NCBI RefSeq assembly: GCF_026241195.1
Contig: NZ_JAPFQO010000003.1
Span: forward strand, 393,419-457,418
Source of the DNA: Pontibacter anaerobius
GTDB taxonomy: Bacteria > Bacteroidota > Bacteroidia > Cytophagales > Hymenobacteraceae
Reading direction: 5' to 3'
DNA: 64,000 nucleotides
The translations under genes were made by a program, and so were the position numbers. How positions within the stretch are numbered: the stretch's first letter is position 1; every line of letters starts with the position of its first letter. The notes beneath the pieces were generated by a model. That model was given only the letters and a program-made list of their open reading frames with translations, made no database searches and had not been told where the DNA came from. This document shows positions 45,607 through 55,019 of this stretch, piece by piece.

Positions 45607-45652
45607 AAAAAAGGCGCTGCCCGGAATCTTCATCCCGGGCAGCGCCTTTTTT
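45607..45652 (-). terminator. Bidirectional terminator, mainly for the FucP-like gene
   Basis: Perfect 12-bp stem GGCGCTGCCCGG / CCGGGCAGCGCC flanked by AAAAAA on the left and TTTTTT on the right, so it works in both directions. It lies 30 bp beyond the stop of the minus-strand transporter. Confidence 0.92.
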
Positions 45653-45681
45653 ATAGCTCTTTAAAGCTGAAGTATGGTTAA

Positions 45682-46980
45682 CTATGCTTTTCTCCCAACT
45701 TTGTGCCCTTTGGCGGCATAGAAAAGGATAAATAGGTAACATGGCACCATAATCCAGTAGGCCTGGCTCGGGTTCCAGGCGTCGGCTAGGGCTCCGTAAA
45801 TAAGGGGTAGAATGGCGCCACCGGCTATGCCCATAATAATAAGTGATGAGCCGATTTTAGTGAAACGGCCCAGGTCCGCAATGGCCAGTGGCCAGATGGC
45901 CGGCCACATCAGCGCATTGGCAAGGCCCAGCAAGGCGATAAATAATACCGAAACATAGCCGCTGGTAAGGATGGCGCCAACGGTAAACAGTACGCCTACA
46001 ATGGCTGATATCTTCAAGGCTTTTTCCTGGCTTATATACTTCGGAATGCTAAAGACGCCGATAAAGTAGGCCACCACCATTGCTCCCAGGGTAAAGGAGG
46101 TAAAGAACTTAGCAGTTGTGTAAGGGATACCCTGCGCGGCCCCGTAGCTCACAATGGTGTCGCCGGCCATTACCTCAACGCCTACATACAGGAACATGGT
46201 AAAAGCGCCCAGCAATAGGTGCGGGAACTGCAGGATGCTCGTCTTGTTCACGTTGGCGGCTGCTACGGTTTCGTTTTCCTGGTCGGTATCTACCTCAGGC
46301 AACGATGAGAAGTAAATTACCACCGCCAGGGCTACCAGTACGGCCATAATCAGCACGTATGGCAGGATTACTTTAGATGCCATGGCATCCAGCTCAACTA
46401 CCTTCTCTGCCAAGCTTAGTGTCTCAAGCTTTGCTACAACTTCATCAGCATTAGAGAGTACAATAGCCCCCAACGCGATAGAACCTATCACACCGCCAAT
46501 CTTATTGCTAACGCCCATGATGCTGATGCGTTTGGCGGCACTCTCCAGCGGCCCCAAAATAGTGATGTATGGGTTAGATGCCGTCTGAAGTACCGCAAGG
46601 CCAGTTCCCTGAACAAACAAGCCGATCAGGAAGAGCTCCAACGTTCGGGTCATCGCTGCAGGTACAAAAATCAACGCACCTACTGCCATGATGAGCAAAC
46701 CAACCGACATGCCATTTTTAAAGCCAGTCATTTTCAGTACCCAGGCAGATGGGATCGCCATCACAAAGTACGAAATATAAAAGGCGAAGGCCACCAGGTA
46801 TGACTGGAAGTTGTTTAGCTCCAGCGATATTTTAAAGTATGGGATAAGGATGGCATTGAGCCAGGTAACAAAGCCAAAGATGAAGAACAACGCGCCGATG
46901 ATGACCATCGCGCCCGTGTTACTTTTCTGGCTGAGCTCCGGTGTGTGCTGCCGCTCTTGTTTGATGGACGTGTTTGCCAT
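45682..46980 (-). CDS. FucP-like sugar:H+ symporter (MFS, FHS family)
   Basis: 432 aa with about 12 membrane segments. Start ATG at 46980. Motifs: ALFFIFGFVTWLNAILIPYFK (FucP first-helix signature), FYISYFVMAIPSAWVLKMTGFK, GLFVQGTGLAVLQTASNPYIT, MWPAIWPLAIADLGRFTKIGSSLIIMG-type C-terminal region. Family members import L-fucose, glucose/galactose or N-acetylglucosamine. With a GH29 fucosidase nearby, fucose is plausible; substrate not fixed by sequence. A terminator follows, and it appears to be its own transcription unit. Confidence 0.92.
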   Translation of the reverse strand: MANTSIKQERQHTPELSQKSNTGAMVIIGALFFIFGFVTWLNAILIPYFKISLELNNFQSYLVAFAFYISYFVMAIPSAWVLKMTGFKNGMSVGLLIMAVGALIFVPAAMTRTLELFLIGLFVQGTGLAVLQTASNPYITILGPLESAAKRISIMGVSNKIGGVIGSIALGAIVLSNADEVVAKLETLSLAEKVVELDAMASKVILPYVLIMAVLVALAVVIYFSSLPEVDTDQENETVAAANVNKTSILQFPHLLLGAFTMFLYVGVEVMAGDTIVSYGAAQGIPYTTAKFFTSFTLGAMVVAYFIGVFSIPKYISQEKALKISAIVGVLFTVGAILTSGYVSVLFIALLGLANALMWPAIWPLAIADLGRFTKIGSSLIIMGIAGGAILPLIYGALADAWNPSQAYWIMVPCYLFILFYAAKGHKVGRKA

Positions 46981-47317
46981 AGTTAAGTTAATCAGGTTGG
47001 ATTATTGGGAAAATATTTTGCTCAATATCAAGTAGTTTCGCGCTGCTGAGGCTCCAAGCCTTAACGCTACAGCCCATGTTCTGGCAAATATATTTTATAC
47101 TTGCACCAGCGCTGCTAGAACCACTGTTTCAGCTGGCTACTGATATGCAAGATACTTTTATTTTTAAAAAATCACCTGAGTAATCACTTTCAGTTTAGAT
47201 CTAAGTATAAATTTTCCGGTTGCCGGTGTCACAAGGTGGTTTTGCGACCTGTTTTGGCTTAAAAAGCGTTTCAGGATGAGCTTAGGAAACCTGCCTAAGG
47301 AGCAGGTTTATACTTGA
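46981..47317. other. Intergenic region upstream of the FucP-like gene
   Basis: 337 bp without a gene. On the minus strand it holds a Bacteroidetes-like -7 box (47085-47092). Three AAGTATA/TATACTT words lie near 47096, 47202 and 47309. Confidence 0.5.
47085..47092 (-). promoter_or_regulatory. Possible Bacteroidetes -7 box
   Basis: Minus-strand TATATTTG fits the TAnnTTTG consensus of the Bacteroidetes housekeeping sigma factor, about 105 bp before the transporter start. No clear -33 TTTG/TTG at the right distance, so weak. Confidence 0.3.
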
Positions 47318-48604
47318 TTATATCTGCTTTGCCTCCAGGTTGATAAAAGGCACCTGAAAATTTTCGGGCCATAGCCACAGCACCAACAGCCCGCCAGCCA
47401 GCACAATGCCGAACAGCAGGGCTACTTTCATGAAAACAGAACGGCTGCCAAGCACACCTACCAATCCTGCTTTGAAGGCCAGGTTTGAGAGCGCGGCCAC
47501 CAGTATGAGGCGCCAGCCATTCGCCGGCTCCATACTTCCTACCTGCATCAGGCGGGAGGTAGAAAGGGTAATGGCATCAACATCGGTAAGGCCGGAAATA
47601 ACAGCCACAATGTAAAGGCCGCTGCTGCCAAGCTGGTCTTTGGCAAAGGCGGTGGCTAGTATGACAGCCGCATAAATAGCCCCGAAAATTAAGGCTGTTT
47701 TAAGGTGTGCCGGGTTAGCCTGTTCAGGCATACTATCCTTGGCGCTGCCTTTAAAGAAGTATAAAATGCCTCCAAGCACCAGCATGAGCAAAAGAAGTGC
47801 CGCCAGGGGAGGTGCCACGGTCGGGAGTGTGCTGGGGGCTACTACGGCAACCTCCGTTATAATGCGCACAACAGAAACAGCTGACGCAATAAATATGACT
47901 AGGGCTGCCAGCATGCTGCTTGCTTTGCCGTGGTCTTTGGTGCGCCGGGCATAGCTTACGGTGGTAGCGGTGCTGGAGATTAACCCACCCAGAATGCCGC
48001 CCAGCACCGTGCCCGACTTCTGCCCAAAAATCTTGTAAGCAAAGTATCCCAATAACCCGATGCCCACGATCAGCACCACCATCAACCAAATATTGTGCGG
48101 GTTCAGTACACCGTAAGGGCCGTAAGTACGGTCCGGGAGCACGGGTAGCACCACCAGGGAAATAACCACGAACTGCATGATCGCCCTCAGGTCATTTTGC
48201 CCAATTTTAGCCACAATGCGGTGTAAGGTTTCTTTGAGGTGGAGCAGCACGGCCACCACAGCGCCAACTGCTACGGCCACTGTAACCTGGCCCAGCACCA
48301 GGTAGGCTCCTACCACATACATAAGCAGGGCGGCGGCTTCGGTTGTGAGGCCAATATCCACATGAGGCGCTCTGCTCCGCATAAAGTTGGCTACTGCCAC
48401 AAGGATGGCCAGGCTCAGAATGCCCATGGCTATGATCCACCCGCCAAAGTCTTGTGCCAGGAAACCGGAAATAGTGCCGAACAGGGTAATGAGCGGAAAC
48501 GTGCGGATACCGGCCAGCTGTGACTGGTCGTGCTGCCGCTGCAGCCCTACCAGCAAACCCAGGCCCAGCGATATGCCAAGTGTCTCGAATAGCTCTAACT
48601 CCAT
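47318..48604 (-). CDS. MgtC/SapB and DUF4010 membrane protein
   Basis: 428 aa, mostly hydrophobic (about 12 segments). N-terminal MgtC/SapB-type region, LGISLGLGLLVGLQRQ...AGIRTFPLITLFG (about 8-140), then the DUF4010 domain with GGILGGLISSTATTVSYARR (about 195-215) and YIVAVISGLTDVDAITLSTSRL (about 330-350). Inner-membrane location; members are proposed ion or small-molecule transporters, with no firmly established activity. Downstream of the TolC gene on the same strand, separated by the 42-bp palindrome at 48638, so probably read separately. Confidence 0.9.
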   Translation of the reverse strand: MELELFETLGISLGLGLLVGLQRQHDQSQLAGIRTFPLITLFGTISGFLAQDFGGWIIAMGILSLAILVAVANFMRSRAPHVDIGLTTEAAALLMYVVGAYLVLGQVTVAVAVGAVVAVLLHLKETLHRIVAKIGQNDLRAIMQFVVISLVVLPVLPDRTYGPYGVLNPHNIWLMVVLIVGIGLLGYFAYKIFGQKSGTVLGGILGGLISSTATTVSYARRTKDHGKASSMLAALVIFIASAVSVVRIITEVAVVAPSTLPTVAPPLAALLLLMLVLGGILYFFKGSAKDSMPEQANPAHLKTALIFGAIYAAVILATAFAKDQLGSSGLYIVAVISGLTDVDAITLSTSRLMQVGSMEPANGWRLILVAALSNLAFKAGLVGVLGSRSVFMKVALLFGIVLAGGLLVLWLWPENFQVPFINLEAKQI

Positions 48605-48637
48605 ATGGGTGTAATTGACTGCCTGAAGGTACAGCCT

Positions 48638-48679
48638 TAAAGTATAAAAGTATAGCCATGGCTATACTTTTATACTTTA
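48638..48679. repeat. 42-bp perfect palindrome built from AAGTATA words
   Basis: Perfect inverted repeat centred on CCATGG (658/659): the left half carries AAAGTATAAAAGTATAGCC and the right half its exact complement, i.e. four AAGTATA/TATACTT words. It lies between the TolC stop (48693) and the MgtC-like start (48604) and may act as a terminator hairpin on the minus strand. Confidence 0.8.
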
Positions 48680-48692
48680 GTAAACGGTAAGG

Positions 48693-50030
48693 TTATAGTT
48701 GGCTATCCTGTACCAGCGTGCTGGTAAGCCGCTTTAGCTCTATTTCTGCCGTTTTAGCCTGGTATTGAATGTCGATCAGGCGATTGGAGGCGACCAGTTC
48801 GTTTCGCTGCGCTTCGCGTAGCTCTATGGCGGTTAGAATACCCAGTTTGTATCGTTCCAGCGCAATCTGTGCGTTCTCCTGGGCTAGTTTTACGTTGCTT
48901 TCCTCCAGTTCGAGCAGTTGCAGGCGGTTAGCGTACTGGCTGTAGGCACGGGCCAGGTCGGCCTGCAGGCGGTTCTCCTCCCGCTGCAGCTCCAGGTTTG
49001 CCGTTTCCAGGCTGATGCGTGCGTTCTGCGCCTGGCGGTTGATGTTAAAGCCGTTAAAGATGGGCACGTTTACGCTCAGGCCATAGTTGTAGCCTTTGTT
49101 TTGATTAAAACGCGCCTGAAACTCGTTGAGTGGTTCTGCCTCGGAGCGGCTGAAATTGTAGGCACTCAGCACACTGACAGTCGGGAAACGGCTGGCCCGA
49201 ACGGATCTGATGTCGAGCGTTGCCAGTTGGCGCTCCAGCTGCAGACGCTGTAGCAGTGGGTTAGCGGCCTGCAGGTTGTTGGTGGCAATGCTGTAGTTTA
49301 AGGAAGAATCAACCAAAATGCTGTCCGTCACCACAAAGTCAATGTCGGGGTCGCGGCCCAGCAGCTGGTTCAGGTTAATCTTGGCGTTTTGCAGTACCTC
49401 CTGCTGCAGCAGCAGTTCCGACCGGTCGGTGTTGTAGTCTACCTGCGCCCGCAGGATCTCTACCTTGGCGCTCACGCCAACCTCATACTGTGCCTGGGCT
49501 ATCTCCACACGCGCCTCCGAAATGGCGATGGCATCCTGTATGGCCTGCATCTTAAAAGACTGGCGGGCCACCTCGAAGTAGCTGGCCGTGATATCGGCCA
49601 AGGTGTTTTCAACTGTCTGCTTAGTAAATAGCTCACCCGATTTCTCCAGGGCCTTCAGTCGCTCCAGGTTTATAAACATCCCCAGGCCATCAAATACCAC
49701 CCAATTCAGGTTAACGCCATAGCTCAGGTTGTTAGAGCTCGCACCTGAGCGCACACGGTCAGGGCCGGTAGTAAACTCTTGCCTGGAGTTGTTCTCACTG
49801 AAATTACGGGAGGCCCTGCCGCTCACATCCGGAAGGAAGCCAGCGTTGCCCAGCGTGACATTGTTCTCAGAGATAGCCTCCTGCCTGGAGGCTATTCGTA
49901 TGTCGTAGTTGTTTTGCAGGCCGATTCGGATGGCCTGCTCCAGCGAAAGTTGCTCCTGGCTCAGGGCCCGGCCTGGTAGTAGCAGTGCAAACCCAATGAG
50001 GAGAAGCGCCGCGGCTTTGTATGAAAACAT
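48693..50030 (-). CDS. TolC-family outer-membrane efflux protein
   Basis: 445 aa with signal peptide (LLLIGFALLLPGRALSQ). Two OEP repeats with long helices: LSLEQAIRIGLQNNYDIRIASRQ, NINRQAQNARISLETANLELQREENRLQADLARAYSQY-type and LGILTAIELREAQRNELVASNRLIDIQYQ. Forms the trimeric exit duct of an RND pump; the last gene of the MFP-RND-TolC operon (64 bp after the pump gene). Confidence 0.93.
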   Translation of the reverse strand: MFSYKAAALLLIGFALLLPGRALSQEQLSLEQAIRIGLQNNYDIRIASRQEAISENNVTLGNAGFLPDVSGRASRNFSENNSRQEFTTGPDRVRSGASSNNLSYGVNLNWVVFDGLGMFINLERLKALEKSGELFTKQTVENTLADITASYFEVARQSFKMQAIQDAIAISEARVEIAQAQYEVGVSAKVEILRAQVDYNTDRSELLLQQEVLQNAKINLNQLLGRDPDIDFVVTDSILVDSSLNYSIATNNLQAANPLLQRLQLERQLATLDIRSVRASRFPTVSVLSAYNFSRSEAEPLNEFQARFNQNKGYNYGLSVNVPIFNGFNINRQAQNARISLETANLELQREENRLQADLARAYSQYANRLQLLELEESNVKLAQENAQIALERYKLGILTAIELREAQRNELVASNRLIDIQYQAKTAEIELKRLTSTLVQDSQL

Positions 50031-50094
50031 TTATACTTGATCTATCGCGTTAAAATCTTTTGGCTAAAATACTCAGATGGATGCTCAGAGAAAT

Positions 50095-53000
50095 TTACAC
50101 ATACTCCGGTTGTGGCTTTCTGGCCTCCGCTTTTTCCTCCTCGTCGTCCGTATCGCTTATCACGTTGGCCTCAGCAGATGAGAAGTATGAATACACTGCC
50201 GGAATCACGTAAAGCGTCAGACCGGTGGCGAAGATTAGGCCGCCTACCACCGCAATACCCATCGATACACGGCTTTCAGCACCGGCGCCCAATGCCAAGG
50301 CAATCGGCAAGGTACCCAGTATGGTGGACATAGAAGTCATCAGGATCGGGCGGAAACGCTGTACGGCTGCATCTGTGGCGGCTTCCAGTTTGGTAAGGCC
50401 CGCCTCTTTGCGTTGGTTGGCGAACTCCACCAGCAGGATACCGTTCTTCGTTACCAGACCCACCAGCATGATCATACCGATCTGGCTGAAGATGTTCAGG
50501 GTCTCACCAAAGTACCAGATGCTTACCAAGGCTCCTGCCAGGGCAAGCGGTACGGTAAACATGATGATTACCGGGTCGCGGAAACTCTCGAACTGTGCTG
50601 AGAGCGCCAGGTAGATCAGGCCGAGTGCCAGCAGGAACGCAAACAGCAAGCTGCTGGAGCTCTCCGAGAAGTCGCGCGACTGGCCTGCCAACGAGGTCTG
50701 GTAGGTATCATCAAGCACTTTATCGGCAATGGCATCCATGGCCTCTATACCGTCGCTGATGGTTTTGCCTTTGGCCAGCGAGGCGCTGAACGTAGCAGAG
50801 GCAAAGCGGTTAAAGCGGTAAAGTTGCGGCGAAGCGCTCTCTTCCTGCAACTCGATCAGGTTATCCAACTGAATTAACTGGCCTGAGTTGTTTTTCACAT
50901 AGAGGCTGCGTAGGTCGATAGGGGCAGAGCGGTTCTCGCGTGCTACCTGGCCAAGTACCTGGTACTGCTTGCCATCCTTTATAAAATAGCCATAACGCTG
51001 ACCGCTAAGGCCTGCCTGCAGGGTTTGGGCCACATCGCGTACGCTTACGCCCATAGCCTGTGCTTTCTCACGGTTAATCTCCACGCGCAGCTCAGGTTTG
51101 TTAAACTTCAGGTTGACATCCACAAAGCCAAAGGTCGGGTCTTTGCGTGCCTCTTCCATTATCTGCGGAATGATCTCGCGTAGTTTAGAGCCGTCCGGTG
51201 ACTGCACCACGAACTGTACCGGCTGGCCGGAGCCGCGTCCGCCACCCAGGCCTTTGTCGCCGGAGCCGAAGGCGCGTGCGCCTGGCAACTGGCCCGAAAG
51301 CTGTGAGATCTTATCCACGATTTCCTGCTGCGTCATGTTGCGCTTTTCTGGGTCCACCAGCCTTACACGCAGGAAGCCGGAGTTGGAGCCACCACCACCG
51401 AAGCCTGGGGAGGTCATGGCCACCATGTTATCTATACCTTGTATGGAGTCGTTCACGAGTTGGGTCAGCTCACTCATGTAGGCATCCATAAACTCGTAAG
51501 AGGCACCCTCAGGGCCTGTTACGCCGATACGCAAGCCGCTGCGGTCCTCGTCCGGGGCAAGTTCTGAGGGCAGGTTCTTCATCAGCGTGTAAATACCTCC
51601 TGCGGCCACTACTACTATCACAAAAGCTACCCAGCGCACGCGCATAAAGCTTTCGAGGCTGTTACGGTAGCCGTTGGTGAGGGCTGTAAAGAATGGCTCT
51701 GTTTTGCGGTAGAACCAGTTTGGCCGTTCGCGGTGCTTGAGCATGCGCGAGCACATCATCGGTGTCAGCGTCAGGGAAACGAAGGAGGAGATGATCACAG
51801 AGCCTGCCACCACAATACCGAACTCCCGGAACAGGCGGCCGGTTATACCCTCCAGGAATATCACCGGCATAAACACTGCGGCCAGGGCTACGGTAGTGGA
51901 GATAATGGCAAAGTATATTTCCTCGGATCCTTTGTTGGCCGCTTTCATGGGTTGCTGCCCGCCCTCAATCCTGGAGTATATGTTCTCCAGCATTACGATG
52001 GCGTCGTCCACCACCAGGCCAATAGCGAGCACAATGCCCAGCAGCGTCAGCACGTTGATGGAGAAATCCATCAGGTACATGATAAAGAAGGCACCGATCA
52101 GGGAAACCGGAATGGCCACCACAGGAATTACCGTAGAGCGCCAGTCTCTCAGGAACAGGAAGATGATGATGACCACCAGGCCAAAGGCCACAAAGATGGT
52201 CTCTTTTACTTCGGCAATAGAGGCTTTAATGTACTGGGTGTTATCGAAACCGATCACCACTTCCAGGTCCTCCGGAAGGTCTTTCTTTATCTGCTCCAGG
52301 CGCACGTAAAATTCGTCGGCAATCTCTACCTGGTTAGAGCCTGGCTGCGGAATAAGTACCACGCCCACCATCGGGATACCGTCGCGGCGAAGTATGGATT
52401 TCTCGTTTTCCGGCGCCAACTCGGCATGGCCGATGTCGCTGAAACGGATCAGGCGATCGGCATCCTCGCGTACGATCAGCTGATTGAACTCGTCTGCTGT
52501 GGAGATCTTGCCCATGGTGCGTACCGAGAGCTCCGTGGTGGCGCCCTCAATTCTACCTGAAGGCAGCTCCAGGTTCTGGCGCACCAGTGCATTTTGTACT
52601 TCTATGGGCGTAACCTGCAGCGCGGCGAGTTTGTCCGGGTCCAGCCACAGGCGCATGGCGTAGCGCTTCTCGCCCCAGATATCCACAGAACTTACGCCCG
52701 GTATGGTCTGCAGGCGCTCTTTAAACACGTTCTGGGCAATGGCAGAGATATCAAGGAGCGAACGTGTGGCACTTTTAATACCCACAAAGATAATGGGGTT
52801 GGCATCTGCGTCGGCTTTGGAAACAGTAGGAGGGTCAGCGTTGTCGGGGAGCCTGCGCTGGGCACGGGCCACGCGGTCGCGCACGTCGTTGGCGGCGGCC
52901 TCCATGTCTACGCCCAGGTTAAACTCTACGGTAATATTGCTGCTACCCTCGCGGCTGCTGGAGGTAAGGGTACGGATACCGGCAATACCGTTGATGGACT

Positions 53001-53208
53001 CCTCCAGCGGCTCGGTAATCTCCGACTCAATGGTCTCGGCGTTGGCACCCGTGTAGCTGGTAGACACGTTCACGATTGGCGGATCCACGCTCGGGTACTC
53101 CCGCACCCCCAGCATGCTGATACCGATGATACCGAACACAATGATCGTGATGCTCATCACGATGGCCAGTACCGGGCGTTTTATACTTATTGATGATAAA
53201 CTTGCCAT
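50095..53208 (-). CDS. RND efflux pump, inner-membrane transporter (AcrB/HAE1-like)
   Basis: 1037 aa, usual length for HAE1 pumps. N-terminus MASLSSISIKRPVLAIVMSITIIVFG; pore-domain SYTGANAETIESEITEPLEESINGIAGI; TM4 VLAIGLVVDDAIVMLENIYSRIEGG with the paired Asp proton-relay residues; C-terminal SQIGMIMLVGLVTKNGILLVEFANQ and RPILMTSMSTILGTLPIALALGAG. Drug/proton antiporter exporting lipophilic compounds. Adaptor gene lies 52 bp upstream and TolC gene 64 bp downstream. Confidence 0.96.
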   Translation of the reverse strand: MASLSSISIKRPVLAIVMSITIIVFGIIGISMLGVREYPSVDPPIVNVSTSYTGANAETIESEITEPLEESINGIAGIRTLTSSSREGSSNITVEFNLGVDMEAAANDVRDRVARAQRRLPDNADPPTVSKADADANPIIFVGIKSATRSLLDISAIAQNVFKERLQTIPGVSSVDIWGEKRYAMRLWLDPDKLAALQVTPIEVQNALVRQNLELPSGRIEGATTELSVRTMGKISTADEFNQLIVREDADRLIRFSDIGHAELAPENEKSILRRDGIPMVGVVLIPQPGSNQVEIADEFYVRLEQIKKDLPEDLEVVIGFDNTQYIKASIAEVKETIFVAFGLVVIIIFLFLRDWRSTVIPVVAIPVSLIGAFFIMYLMDFSINVLTLLGIVLAIGLVVDDAIVMLENIYSRIEGGQQPMKAANKGSEEIYFAIISTTVALAAVFMPVIFLEGITGRLFREFGIVVAGSVIISSFVSLTLTPMMCSRMLKHRERPNWFYRKTEPFFTALTNGYRNSLESFMRVRWVAFVIVVVAAGGIYTLMKNLPSELAPDEDRSGLRIGVTGPEGASYEFMDAYMSELTQLVNDSIQGIDNMVAMTSPGFGGGGSNSGFLRVRLVDPEKRNMTQQEIVDKISQLSGQLPGARAFGSGDKGLGGGRGSGQPVQFVVQSPDGSKLREIIPQIMEEARKDPTFGFVDVNLKFNKPELRVEINREKAQAMGVSVRDVAQTLQAGLSGQRYGYFIKDGKQYQVLGQVARENRSAPIDLRSLYVKNNSGQLIQLDNLIELQEESASPQLYRFNRFASATFSASLAKGKTISDGIEAMDAIADKVLDDTYQTSLAGQSRDFSESSSSLLFAFLLALGLIYLALSAQFESFRDPVIIMFTVPLALAGALVSIWYFGETLNIFSQIGMIMLVGLVTKNGILLVEFANQRKEAGLTKLEAATDAAVQRFRPILMTSMSTILGTLPIALALGAGAESRVSMGIAVVGGLIFATGLTLYVIPAVYSYFSSAEANVISDTDDEEEKAEARKPQPEYV

Positions 53209-53260
53209 ACACTTAATTAAGAAATCTCGTCTGAAACCTTGCTATCAGCTGCTGCTAACC

Positions 53261-54331
53261 TTATTCCCCGGTCTTCACGTTACGAATAGACAGGTCCGCG
53301 CCGGGGCGTGCCTGCAGTACACCAGATTGTATGATAGTATCGCCTGGCTCAATGCCTTCCAGTATCTGGATCAGTTTCTCGGAGCGCTGCCCGATCTTCA
53401 CCATCTTCGGCACGGCTTTCTCGTCTTTCACCAGGAACACCTTGTGGCCCTCGGCCTCCGGTATGATGGACTCCGTCGGGATCAGGATGGCTTCTTCAAC
53501 CTCCTTCAGTCCTAATGATATTCTTACGAAAGCGCCGGGCTTTACCTCCTCGTTTTTATTGTCGAAAAGGGCGCGCACCTGCAGGGTGCGTGTGGCGGGG
53601 TCTATGTTCGGCTGGATGGCGTAAATGCGGGCCTGGTGTTCCTGCGGGCTGCCTTCCGCTGTAAACGTGATCATGTCGCCTTCTTTTACCATCTGGCTGT
53701 AGCGGCCAGGTATGGCAAAATCTATCTTCACCGGGCTCACATCCACGATGCGGGCAATGGGTGTGGTGGCGGTAACGTAGCTGCCTTCGCTTACCTGGCG
53801 CAGGCCGATCACCCCATCAAAGGGCGCGCGGATATAGGCTTTGGCAAGGGTGGCCTTCAGGGCCTGTATGTCGGCGGTGGCAGTGGCCAGTTGGTTACTT
53901 ACCTGGTCGTACTCCTGCCTGCTGATATACTCTTTCTCCAGCAGGGTGCGCTGGCGCTCCTCCATGTCGCGGTACAGCTTTTGGTTAGACTGCAGCTTCT
54001 GTAGCTGCGCCTGCATTTCGGCGGCGTTTACCGTGAGCAGTAGCTGCCCTTTGCGCACGCGGCTGCCCTCTTCAAAGTTTATACCTGTTACACGGCCGGA
54101 TATCTCGCTGCGCAGCTCCACGTCCTCGTTTGGCAGCACAGTGCCTGTCGATACAATCCTGTTCTGGTAGGCAGTCGGCGAGACCACGTATACATCCACG
54201 GCTACTTTCTGTGCCATGGGGCCACCGGCATCAGCCATTTTCACTGGCTCAGCAGCAAACTGCTTGTAAGCAAAGTAACCTACTGCCGCAACGGCTACAA
54301 GAATCAGGATAGTTTTTAAAGTTTTGTTCAT
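53261..54331 (-). CDS. RND efflux periplasmic adaptor (MFP)
   Basis: 356 aa. N-terminal anchor TLKTILILVAVAAVGYFAYKQF. Barrel-sandwich half-motif VSTGTVLPNEDVELRSEISG, coiled-coil hairpin (about 105-150, QLQKLQSNQKLYRDMEERQ), second lipoyl half AYIRAPFDGVIGLRQVSEGSYV, beta-barrel and membrane-proximal domains to the end. Bridges the RND pump to TolC. First gene of the minus-strand operon; 197 bp separate it from the divergent ATL gene. Confidence 0.95.
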   Translation of the reverse strand: MNKTLKTILILVAVAAVGYFAYKQFAAEPVKMADAGGPMAQKVAVDVYVVSPTAYQNRIVSTGTVLPNEDVELRSEISGRVTGINFEEGSRVRKGQLLLTVNAAEMQAQLQKLQSNQKLYRDMEERQRTLLEKEYISRQEYDQVSNQLATATADIQALKATLAKAYIRAPFDGVIGLRQVSEGSYVTATTPIARIVDVSPVKIDFAIPGRYSQMVKEGDMITFTAEGSPQEHQARIYAIQPNIDPATRTLQVRALFDNKNEEVKPGAFVRISLGLKEVEEAILIPTESIIPEAEGHKVFLVKDEKAVPKMVKIGQRSEKLIQILEGIEPGDTIIQSGVLQARPGADLSIRNVKTGE

Positions 54332-54528
54332 TTGTGTTTTAACACAGGTTTAGTTTAGCGTTGCCCGTTATACTTTCAAAATCAGTTCCAATAGTTTCGA
54401 AGTATAATGCAGCATTAAATATACATCCAATATTGCCTACTATAAAAGTTGCCGTATCTTAAACTCTACAAACAGGCACTATTAAAAGACAAACAACGAT
54501 ACCGAAGGTTTAAACAGAGGAGACTGAA

Positions 54529-54870
54529 ATGGCAAAAAAAGATAGCAAGGAGAATTTCTTCCAGAATGTGTACGAGGTCGTGCAGCTGATACCGGCTGGC
54601 CGGGTAACCTCTTATGGCGCTATTGCCAGTTATTTAGGGGCAAAAGGCTCAGCCAGAATGGTGGGCTGGGCCCTGATCGCCTCGCACCCGATGACGAACA
54701 TTCCGGCGCACCGGGTCGTGAACCGGGTCGGCATGCTTACCGGCAGTCAGTATTTCGATACACCCAACGCCATGCAGGAGCGGCTGGAGCAGGAGGGGGT
54801 GCGTGTGGAGAAAGGCCAGGTAGTGGAGTTCGATAGGCTGTTCTGGGATCCGTCGAAGGAACTGCTGTGA
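54529..54870 (+). CDS. Alkyltransferase-like (ATL) DNA-repair protein
   Basis: 113 aa MGMT/Ada C-terminal domain. The alkyl-acceptor Cys of the PCHR motif is replaced by Ala60 (NIPAHRVVNR), with the Arg/Tyr-type DNA-contact motifs SARMVGWAL and TSYGAIASYLG kept. ATL proteins bind O6-alkylguanine and hand it to nucleotide excision repair without removing the alkyl group. An AGGAG sequence lies 8 bp before the ATG. Single gene. Confidence 0.9.
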   Translation: MAKKDSKENFFQNVYEVVQLIPAGRVTSYGAIASYLGAKGSARMVGWALIASHPMTNIPAHRVVNRVGMLTGSQYFDTPNAMQERLEQEGVRVEKGQVVEFDRLFWDPSKELL

Positions 54871-54971
54871 CAGCGATTTTTACCTTAGAAGTAAGATTTA
54901 GCCAGTAGGGTAACCCTGAAAAGAAAGTATGGGGGCTGAGGGGCGCTTACAATGGTTTACCAACAACGGCT

Positions 54972-54989
54972 AAAGTATACTTATACTTT
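54972..54989. repeat. Short AAGTATA inverted repeat between convergent genes
   Basis: AAAGTATA and TATACTTT arms separated by CT, between the ATL stop and the end of the minus-strand VOC gene. Could form a small hairpin acting as a weak bidirectional transcript end. Confidence 0.5.
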
Positions 54990-55019
54990 GTAAGGCAAAT
55001 CAACCGCCTCAAGTATAAT

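Larger units (their letters stand above)
45298..45681. other. Intergenic region between convergent units
   Basis: 384 bp between the plus-strand cluster and the minus-strand FucP-like gene. It holds two terminators (45320 and 45607) and four AAGTATA/TATACTT words (about 45307, 45313, 45463, 45600). Short frames here are not convincing genes. Confidence 0.65.

Noticed and set aside
45442..45681. 79-aa plus-strand frame between convergent units
   Set aside because: It runs through a strong bidirectional terminator and has no coding character.
54332..54528. CRISPR or tRNA in short gaps of the window
   Set aside because: No regularly spaced repeats and no cloverleaf or CCA-type ends seen in this or other gaps.
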